Assembly: GCA_946887385.1 (NCBI GenBank) | Contig: CAMPKU010000147.1 | Location: 1-11,140, forward strand | Direction: 5' to 3' | Length of the DNA stretch: 11,140 nt | Origin: an uncultured Gammaproteobacteria bacterium | Lineage (GTDB): Bacteria > Pseudomonadota > Gammaproteobacteria > Rariloculales > Rariloculaceae | Shown here: positions 6,884 to 11,140 of the stretch, piece after piece | Numbering within the stretch: the stretch's first letter is position 1 | How the letters are laid out: every line of letters starts with the position of its first letter | Position numbers and translations under genes: made by a program | The notes under the pieces: generated by a model | What the model was told of the DNA's origin: nothing | Databases searched by the model: none | The model's input: only the letters and a program-made list of their open reading frames with translations

Positions 6884-8137
6884 ATGCAGCCCGCGGACCG
6901 TTTGCACGCTCTCGACGCGGTGCGCGCCTACGCGCTTTTGCTCGGCGTGGTGCTCCACGGTGCGGCCGCCTTCCTCGAAGGCTTCCCGATTCCGCTCTGG
7001 CTCGACACGTCCACCGATGGCGCGCCGGTCATCTACTACGTCATCCACATGTTCCGCATGTCGGCGTTCTTCTTGATCGCCGGGTTCTTCGCACGGCTGC
7101 TCGTCGAACGGCGCGGCGTCACGGCGTTCGTCAAGGACCGCGGCAAGCGGGTGGCGTTGCCGTTGGTTTTGTTCAGCGTCGTCGTAGCGCTGGCGAGCGG
7201 CCTCGGCTTCGTGCTCGGCGCTCTGCCGCACGGCGTCGATTACTTGACGGGGCTGGCGCAGGCGGCGGCGCAACCGCAAGCCGGTGCAGAGCAGGCGCCC
7301 CCGGCGGCGGTTGCCGGCGGCTTCAATCTGGGGCACCTGTGGTTTCTTTATTACTTGCTGATCTTCTACGTGCTCGCGCTCGCGCTCCGCTCTCTCGTGC
7401 TCGCTGTGGATCCACGCGGCGTGCTTGCGGCCGTCGGCGATCGCGTGGTCAAGCTCGTGTTGAGCGGCGTGTGGGGGCCCGTGCTGATCGCTCTGCCGAT
7501 CGCAGCTTACCTGTATCAGCTCGAGAGCTGGACCGAGTGGCTCGGCTTGCCGGCACCGTTCGCGATCACGCCCAACGTGACGGCATTGATCGGCTACGGC
7601 GTGGCGTTCGCGCTTGGCTGGCTGGCCAATCGTCAGGTGCAAGCGCTGCTCGAGCTCAAGAACCTTTGGTACGTCTACTTCGCGATTGCCGTGGCGCTGA
7701 CGATTTTCTGCCTTACTACGATCGGCACGGAACCGCGCTGGATCGGCGGCAATCTGGCTGGCACGGATCGCTTGCTATACACGGCCGCCTACGTCGTCGG
7801 GCTATGGTGCTGGGTGTTCGGGTTCGTGGGCGCCGCCGTGCGGTTCTTATCCACCCCGCACCGCGCGACGCGCTATCTTGCCGACGCGTCGTACTGGGTG
7901 TATCTGATGCACTTGGCGACGCTCATCTTTTTCATCAACTTGCTGCGGCCGTTCGACTGGCACTGGAGCATCAAGCTCGCAATCTACGTCGGCGGCTCTA
8001 TGCCGATACTGCTCGTAACCTACCACTGGTTCGTGCGCTTCACGTGGATTGGCGCAATGCTGAACGGCCGCCGCCACCCGCGGCCCGAAAAGCGGCCGCC
8101 GGCGGCTCCGGCGGTTCTTGAAGCTCAAGAACCCTGA
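6884..8137 (+). CDS. Acyltransferase-3 family membrane protein (OpgC/OafA-like)
   Basis: A polytopic inner-membrane protein of 417 residues. The family moves acyl groups (acetyl, succinyl and others) onto sugars, glucans, lipids or antibiotics. The N-terminus LHALDAVRAYALLLGVVLHG holds the R-X10-H signature (R14, H25) of this superfamily. HMFRMSAFFLIAGFFARLLV (55-74) is the second conserved helix, and HLWFLYYLLIFY (151-162) matches the 'HLWFL' helix seen in OpgC/MdoC-like members. A Gln/Ala/Pro-rich loop at ~125-147 precedes it. About ten hydrophobic segments are visible, and the tail from ~395 is basic and Pro-rich. There is no separate periplasmic SGNH domain, so it is the short form. Being in an operon with an efflux pump suggests modification of an envelope component or exported compound; the substrate cannot be told. 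Confidence 0.85.
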   Translation: MQPADRLHALDAVRAYALLLGVVLHGAAAFLEGFPIPLWLDTSTDGAPVIYYVIHMFRMSAFFLIAGFFARLLVERRGVTAFVKDRGKRVALPLVLFSVVVALASGLGFVLGALPHGVDYLTGLAQAAAQPQAGAEQAPPAAVAGGFNLGHLWFLYYLLIFYVLALALRSLVLAVDPRGVLAAVGDRVVKLVLSGVWGPVLIALPIAAYLYQLESWTEWLGLPAPFAITPNVTALIGYGVAFALGWLANRQVQALLELKNLWYVYFAIAVALTIFCLTTIGTEPRWIGGNLAGTDRLLYTAAYVVGLWCWVFGFVGAAVRFLSTPHRATRYLADASYWVYLMHLATLIFFINLLRPFDWHWSIKLAIYVGGSMPILLVTYHWFVRFTWIGAMLNGRRHPRPEKRPPAAPAVLEAQEP

Positions 8138-8138
8138 A

Positions 8139-8167
8139 TTGATTTCGTCTCGCTGCTTCGTTAGCTT
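8139..8167 (+). promoter_or_regulatory. Weak sigma70-like promoter for the secreted lectin-like gene
   Basis: TTGATT (8139-8144), a 17-base spacer and TAGCTT (8162-8167) lie in the 68-base gap before the ATG at 8206. They match 4/6 and 3/6 of the consensus, so this is only a candidate. No terminator is visible between the acyltransferase gene and this one, so read-through from upstream is also possible. Confidence 0.3.
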
Positions 8168-8205
8168 CGATCAGCTCCTAAGTGTTTCCAGAGAGGGGAA
8201 TTCCA

Positions 8206-8847
8206 ATGAAACGTACGACAGTTCTCGGCGGGCTCGGAATCTTGGCCTTGAGCTTAGGCGTCGCGCTCGCGCAAGCGCCGGCCAACATGAGCTTCTTCGT
8301 CACCAGCTCGAATCCCGGCAAGGGCGGCGATCTCGGCGGCTTGGCGGGCGCCGACGCTCATTGCCAATCGCTCGCGGCCGCGGTCGGCGCAGGCGGCAAG
8401 ACGTGGCGCGCGTATCTGTCCACTAGCACGGTCGACGCCAAAGACCGCATCGGCAACGGCCCGTGGTACAACTCGAAGGGCGAGCTGATCGCGCAGAGCG
8501 TGGCGGATCTGCACAGCCCCAACAACAAGATCACGGCGGCCACGGCGCTGAACGAAAAAGGCGTGGCGCCGAACTATCTGGCTGGCGACCCGCCCACGCC
8601 GACGGCGCAGCCGCTGCAGCACGACATCCTCACGGGCACGAACGAGGACGGCACCAAGAACGCCGCCACGTGCAACAACTGGACGAACGGCACGGACGCC
8701 ACGGCAATGCTCGGTCATGCCGACCGCATCGGCCGTAATCCCGGCTTGAACTCATGGAACGCGATTCACGCGTCGCAGGGTTGCTCGCTCGAGAACCTGG
8801 CGGGCTCAGGCGGCGCCGGCATGTTCTATTGCTTCGCGACGAACTAA
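8206..8847 (+). CDS. Secreted lectin-like protein, DUF1554-type
   Basis: A protein of 213 residues. Residues 1-24 are a clear signal peptide (MKRTTVLGGLGILALSLGVA, cleavage after AQA). The mature part begins with MSFFVTSSNPGKGGDLGGLA and GADAHCQSLA. It then has TWRAYLSTS (67-74), DRIGNGPWYNSKGELIA (80-96), ILTGTNEDGT (141-150) and CNNWTNGTD (156-164). This order, a strand followed by 'lGGl.GADa.Cq', 'yLsts..da.dRig.GPWyn..G', 'TGt..dGt' and 'CnnWt', matches DUF1554, a C-type-lectin/endostatin-like fold first noted in Leptospira lipoproteins. Four cysteines (C53, C156, C193, C209) could form two disulfides. It is exported and probably binds a ligand; no catalytic motif is seen. The start at 8206 follows AGAGGGG with good spacing. 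A GTG at 8182 would put a polar stretch before the signal peptide. Confidence 0.85.
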   Translation: MKRTTVLGGLGILALSLGVALAQAPANMSFFVTSSNPGKGGDLGGLAGADAHCQSLAAAVGAGGKTWRAYLSTSTVDAKDRIGNGPWYNSKGELIAQSVADLHSPNNKITAATALNEKGVAPNYLAGDPPTPTAQPLQHDILTGTNEDGTKNAATCNNWTNGTDATAMLGHADRIGRNPGLNSWNAIHASQGCSLENLAGSGGAGMFYCFATN

Positions 8848-8857
8848 GCGCGCGCGG

Positions 8858-9283
8858 TTAGGACTTGGAACGCGCCGAGCGCTTGCTGCGCTTGGCGCGT
8901 TTTTTTTTGCTGCGCCCTTTAGGCGCTGCATTGCGCGGCGGCGCGCGCATCGTCGTGGCGAGCACGGAGCACATGCCGGCGTACTCGGCGTACTGCCAGG
9001 TGACGTCGACGGAGTGCTGCTCGCGCAACGCGGCAGCGTCGTCGCGCGGAAGCTTGCGCGCATCGGGGCGCTCGCCCAGACGAAAATCCTTGATCGGGAC
9101 ACGCGGCGGCTCGCGCACCACGTCGACGAGCACCGGCACCTCATCGAGTAAACGCACGTATTCTTGGTAGCGAAGCTGCGCCTCGGCGGCCGCATCGTCG
9201 AGGGCGTCGAGACGGCCTGGGCTCAAATGCCTTGGCAGCACCTCGGTCTCGGCATAGTCGTACGACAGCTTGGGATTCGCCAT
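8858..9283 (-). CDS. Hypothetical protein with Lys/Arg-rich C-terminal tail
   Basis: A product of 141 residues; family not recognised. The first ~115 residues appear folded and mostly helical (AETEVLPRHLSPGRLDALDD, AAAEAQLRYQEYVRLLDEVP, a strand VLVDVVREPPRVPIKDF, then VDVTWQYAEYAGMCSVLAT). From ~122 the tail GRSKKKRAKRSKRSARSKS is strongly basic, like histone-H1/AlgP-type tails that bind DNA, RNA or other polyanions. There is no signal peptide. The ATG at 9283 is preferred, although its ribosome site is weak; an in-frame GTG at 9364 would add 27 residues. It ends 10 bases from the convergent secreted-protein gene, and its last codons double as that gene's terminator, so the AAA lysine codons are partly set by the T-run. 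It probably follows the PEBP gene in one transcript. Confidence 0.7.
   Translation of the reverse strand: MANPKLSYDYAETEVLPRHLSPGRLDALDDAAAEAQLRYQEYVRLLDEVPVLVDVVREPPRVPIKDFRLGERPDARKLPRDDAAALREQHSVDVTWQYAEYAGMCSVLATTMRAPPRNAAPKGRSKKKRAKRSKRSARSKS
8871..8908 (+). terminator. Rho-independent terminator of the secreted lectin-like gene
   Basis: Left arm CGCGCCGAGCGC (8871-8882), loop TTGCT and right arm GCGCTTGGCGCG (8888-8899) form a 12-bp stem whose only imperfection is a G-U pair. Nine consecutive T (8900-8908) follow. It starts 23 bases after the stop at 8847. On the opposite strand the same bases encode the Lys/Arg-rich tail of the convergent gene. Confidence 0.9.
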
Positions 9284-9388
9284 AACCAGTCTCGCTCGCG
9301 TGACGCCGGACCATGCTATGCCGCGCGCTTCCACGGCGCTTCGAACCACGTCACGCCGCGTCACTGCGTTCGTCGCTCTCGCCGGCGA

Positions 9389-9862
9389 TCAGCTCGGCCG
9401 CCTGAAACGGCCGACGTAGGCGGCCTTCGCAATGACACTGCCTTCCATCGCTTCGATCAGCTCGGCGCGCCCCGCCGTCGGCGGCAGCTCGAGCCGCCGG
9501 TCGAGCGCGAACAGCTCGAACACGTAATGGTGATAGCGCGGACCCGCGGGTGCACCGGGTCCCAAATACGCATTGCGGTTTTCGACGTTGCGGCCGAGCA
9601 CGGTGCCTGCCGGCAGGGCGCCTTCCGGTAAACCTTGCGCCTCGGGCGGAATGTTCCAGAGCGTCCAATGCAGCCCGTCTTCCGTGCGGCCGTCGAGCGC
9701 AACGTCGATGTCGTGAAAAATCAGCGCCAAGCTCTTAGCTTCCGGCGGCACGTTCTCGAACTTGAAACCGGGCTGCACGTTTTCGCCAAAGCAGCCGTAG
9801 CGTGCCGGCACGATGCCGCCGTCCTCGAACGCGTCCGTGTGCATGACCAAGGGTAGCGACAT
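9389..9862 (-). CDS. YbhB/YbcL-family (PEBP, Raf-kinase-inhibitor-like) protein
   Basis: A protein of 157 residues, the usual length for bacterial PEBPs. ARYGCFGENVQPGFKFENVP (20-39) matches the 'C.G.N.sP.l.w..vP' segment. ALIFHDIDVA (46-55) sits at the normally 'DPDaP' ligand loop, GLHWTLWNIP (63-72) is the HW motif, and GPRYHHYVFELFALD (107-121) is the closing 'GphrY.f.lyALD' strand. Family members bind small anionic ligands; in bacteria the function is largely unsettled. The first loop reads HDID instead of DPD, a variation that may alter the pocket. There is no signal peptide, so it is cytoplasmic. The ATG at 9862 has GGAGG 8 bases upstream. The basic-tailed gene follows 105 bases downstream (24 if its GTG start is used), so co-transcription is plausible. 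Confidence 0.9.
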   Translation of the reverse strand: MSLPLVMHTDAFEDGGIVPARYGCFGENVQPGFKFENVPPEAKSLALIFHDIDVALDGRTEDGLHWTLWNIPPEAQGLPEGALPAGTVLGRNVENRNAYLGPGAPAGPRYHHYVFELFALDRRLELPPTAGRAELIEAMEGSVIAKAAYVGRFRRPS

Positions 9863-9910
9863 CGGGCAGTCCTCCGCGCGAGCAATTGGGTTCAGACCGG
9901 GCTCAAAGTC

Positions 9911-9938
9911 GCGGCGTTCCACGCCGCCGCGTTGGAAC
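9911..9938. other. Overlapping inverted repeats upstream of the acidic-protein gene
   Basis: Two mutually exclusive hairpins share bases. GCGGCG (9911-9916), loop TTCCA and CGCCGC (9922-9927) form a 6-bp stem. GTTCCA+CGC (9916-9924) pairs with GCG and TGGAAC (9929-9938) around loop CGCC, with one bulged T. They lie in the 118-base divergent gap, ~43 bases before the ATG at 9981. They could be an operator dyad or a leader structure; in GC-rich DNA the shorter one may be chance. Confidence 0.3.
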
Positions 9939-9980
9939 GGAGCTTGCATTGTTTATGCCGTACTCACGGAGGAGTTCATC

Positions 9981-10397
9981 ATGGGCAGCACATTGGATCC
10001 CGATAACATTCCCGCGCGGCGCGCGCGCAAAACGCTGAAAGGCCATGACGTACGCGCGCTCGGGCCGAGCGACAGCTCCGATACCGGTTCGGACATGGCC
10101 GGCCCCGGCCTGCTCGACGACGACGTGCTCGGCCTGGATCGGGGCACGAACGAGGACAGCGAAGGCGGCAAGCGCAACGCCGCAGACGCCGGCGCCAGCG
10201 TCGGCGATCTCGGCATGGACGACACCAGCGACCGTAGCGGCACGGGCGAGCGCAGCAGCGCCGGCAAGGAACAAAGCGTGCGACCCGGCGCCGACATCGA
10301 CACGGACCGCGTGGTGGGCCCCGAGGAAGCCGGCTTGGGCGACGGCCTCGACGAGGCCGAGGAAGCCTGGCTCGAGAACGACCGCGGCTTGCACTGA
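9981..10397 (+). CDS. Acidic, probably disordered conserved protein
   Basis: A product of 138 residues, very hydrophilic, rich in Asp, Gly, Ser, Glu and Ala, with no hydrophobic core, signal peptide or membrane segment. The recognisable blocks are GHDVRALGPSDSSDTGSDMA (21-40), GPGLLDDD (41-48), DRSGTGERSSAG (84-95), and GADIDTDRVVGPEEAGLGDG with LDEAEEAWL after it. I remember similar short proteins as conserved hypotheticals in proteobacteria, sometimes mislabelled 'chemotaxis protein' or 'serine kinase/phosphatase'; no kinase or signalling motif is present here. The start at 9981 has ACGGAGGA 7 bases upstream. A longer in-frame extension back to 9813 would overlap the PEBP gene and lacks such a site. 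It is followed 42 bases later by the flavodoxin-family gene, so a shared operon is likely. Confidence 0.8.
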   Translation: MGSTLDPDNIPARRARKTLKGHDVRALGPSDSSDTGSDMAGPGLLDDDVLGLDRGTNEDSEGGKRNAADAGASVGDLGMDDTSDRSGTGERSSAGKEQSVRPGADIDTDRVVGPEEAGLGDGLDEAEEAWLENDRGLH

Positions 10398-10439
10398 GCG
10401 GCGAGCGCTCCTTGCACTCGCGGCAAGCCGAGTTGAGTC

Positions 10440-11140
10440 ATGGCTAACGAGCCCTCGAAGCCGCGCGTCGTCAAGGGCATGCCCAGCGTCGAGCTCGACC
10501 GCGCGGAATTTGCGCGGCGGTTCCGGCAGCGATACGCGGATTCGTTGTTCGAGCAAGTGGATGCCGAGCTCAACGCCGTGCTCGACGCGGCCTGGCGCAG
10601 CTACCGCGGGCACCATAAGTCGCCGCAAACGCGCAAGGCGGGCCCCGAGTTCGCAGATCCCGATTACGACCTCTCGCTCGATTGGCTCGCAGCGCGCGAT
10701 GCGCTGCGCTTAGCGGAAACGGAGCACCACGACCGATCGCTGCCGCCTAAGATTCTCGTGATTAACGGATCGGCGCGTACGGATCAGTCGTGCCCCGGCG
10801 AGGTGTCGAAAACTTGGCGGCTTGCGAAGCTCGTGGAGACCACGCTCGAGTCCGCCGGCGCTCGCGTCGATTTTCTCGACCTGTCGTTGCTCGTGTCGGA
10901 GTACGGCCGAGTCATCTACCCGTGCAAGGCCTGCGTGTCGACCGCGCAGCCGTTGTGTCATTGGCCGTGCTCGTGCTATCCGAACCATGGGCTCGGACAG
11001 TCGCAGGACTGGATGAACGAGATCTATCCGCGCTGGGTGGCTGCGCACGGCGTGCTGATCGTGACGCCGGTGAACTGGTACCACGTGCCGTCGGTGCTGA
11101 AGCTCATGATCGACCGCTTGGTGTGCGCCGACGGCGGCAA
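10440..11140 (+). CDS. Flavodoxin-fold NAD(P)H:FMN-type oxidoreductase, Cys-rich, N-terminal part
   Basis: The frame is open from ATG 10440 to the right edge, giving 233 residues, so the C-terminus is missing. Residues 1-102 are a polar helical extension not found in typical FMN reductases (AEFARRFRQRYAD, then KAGPEFADPDYDLSLDWLAA). Residues 104-118 (KILVINGSARTDQSC) are the first strand and phosphate-binding loop of the NADPH-dependent FMN reductase/flavodoxin-like fold. SKTWRLAKLVETTLESAGAR with VDFLDLS is the first helix and second strand. VAAHGVLIVTPVNWYHVPSV (200-219) with LKLMIDRLV is the 'P.Y......LK..iD' flavin-site segment. Cys 162, 165, 173, 177 and 179 form CX2CX7CX3CXC, with Cys118 in the phosphate loop. 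It probably binds FMN and reduces an unknown substrate in the cytoplasm. The ribosome site is weak (GAGTTGAG). It follows the acidic-protein gene by 42 bases. Confidence 0.85.
   Translation, partial: MANEPSKPRVVKGMPSVELDRAEFARRFRQRYADSLFEQVDAELNAVLDAAWRSYRGHHKSPQTRKAGPEFADPDYDLSLDWLAARDALRLAETEHHDRSLPPKILVINGSARTDQSCPGEVSKTWRLAKLVETTLESAGARVDFLDLSLLVSEYGRVIYPCKACVSTAQPLCHWPCSCYPNHGLGQSQDWMNEIYPRWVAAHGVLIVTPVNWYHVPSVLKLMIDRLVCADGG

Noticed and set aside
5328..7076. A 582-codon open frame on the plus strand overlapping the efflux gene
   Set aside because: It is a different frame of the same strand, rich in Arg/Ala/His with no hydrophobic segments or motifs. The overlapping frame is an unmistakable DHA2 permease with a ribosome site.
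6773..7642. A 289-codon minus-strand frame
   Set aside because: Antisense shadow of the permease/acyltransferase junction, made of charged low-complexity sequence without any ribosome site seen.
6877..8121. A 414-codon frame starting at ATG 6877
   Set aside because: Arg-rich, motif-free shadow of the acyltransferase frame. Its ATG lies one base from the Shine-Dalgarno, which is properly spaced for 6884 instead.
9903..10628. A 241-codon minus-strand frame with Ala/Val-rich product
   Set aside because: Antisense to the acidic protein and flavoprotein genes. Apparent hydrophobicity comes from reverse-reading Asp/Gly codons.
1..11140. CRISPR array, tRNA, rRNA, insertion sequence or prophage
   Set aside because: No regularly spaced direct repeats, no tRNA-like cloverleaf, and no transposase, integrase or phage structural motif were seen on either strand.

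Overview
The window is GC-rich, densely packed chromosomal DNA from a bacterium, most likely a Gram-negative proteobacterium. That inference rests on periplasmic proteins with a TonB-C-like end, an OpgC-type acyltransferase, a YbhB-type PEBP protein, and the pairing of an acidic 'GPSDSSD...DTDR' protein with a flavodoxin-family protein, which I remember from proteobacteria. The genus cannot be fixed from sequence alone. I see no insertion sequence, prophage, CRISPR array, tRNA or rRNA. No stretch over 300 bases lacks a gene; the longest gap is 225 bases (5137-5361).

Layout. Positions 1-3807 are a minus-strand cluster. It is read as secreted paralogue A (3807-2428), secreted paralogue B (2364-931), then an M24-type peptidase (815 to beyond the left edge). 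A and B are a tandem duplication: a signal peptide, a helical-repeat body with a conserved CX12C pair, and a TonB-C-like end, but no membrane anchor. Positions 4015-4445 carry two short plus-strand genes, an 86-aa helical protein and a 46-aa one-helix membrane protein. They converge on two small minus-strand membrane proteins (5136-4858, PLDc_N-like; 4847-4479, YbaN/DUF454-like) that form a tight pair.

From 5362 the plus strand carries a DHA2-type multidrug efflux permease, then, 19 bases after its stop, an acyltransferase-3 membrane protein (6884-8137). A perfect 17-bp palindrome upstream (5283-5299) is the best candidate operator. A secreted DUF1554/lectin-like protein follows (8206-8847). 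It ends at a textbook intrinsic terminator whose hairpin and T9 tract lie inside the lysine-rich 3' coding end of the convergent gene (9283-8858).

The right part has a minus-strand PEBP/YbhB gene (9862-9389). Divergent from it are an acidic, apparently disordered protein (9981-10397) and the start of a flavodoxin-fold oxidoreductase with an unusual cysteine cluster (10440 to beyond the right edge).

How they fit together. Much of the content is envelope-related: two periplasmic proteins, three small membrane proteins, an efflux pump, a membrane acyltransferase and a secreted lectin-like protein. No single pathway links them all. The two items least explained by known biology are the tandem secreted TonB-C-like pair and the Cys-rich flavodoxin with its acidic partner.
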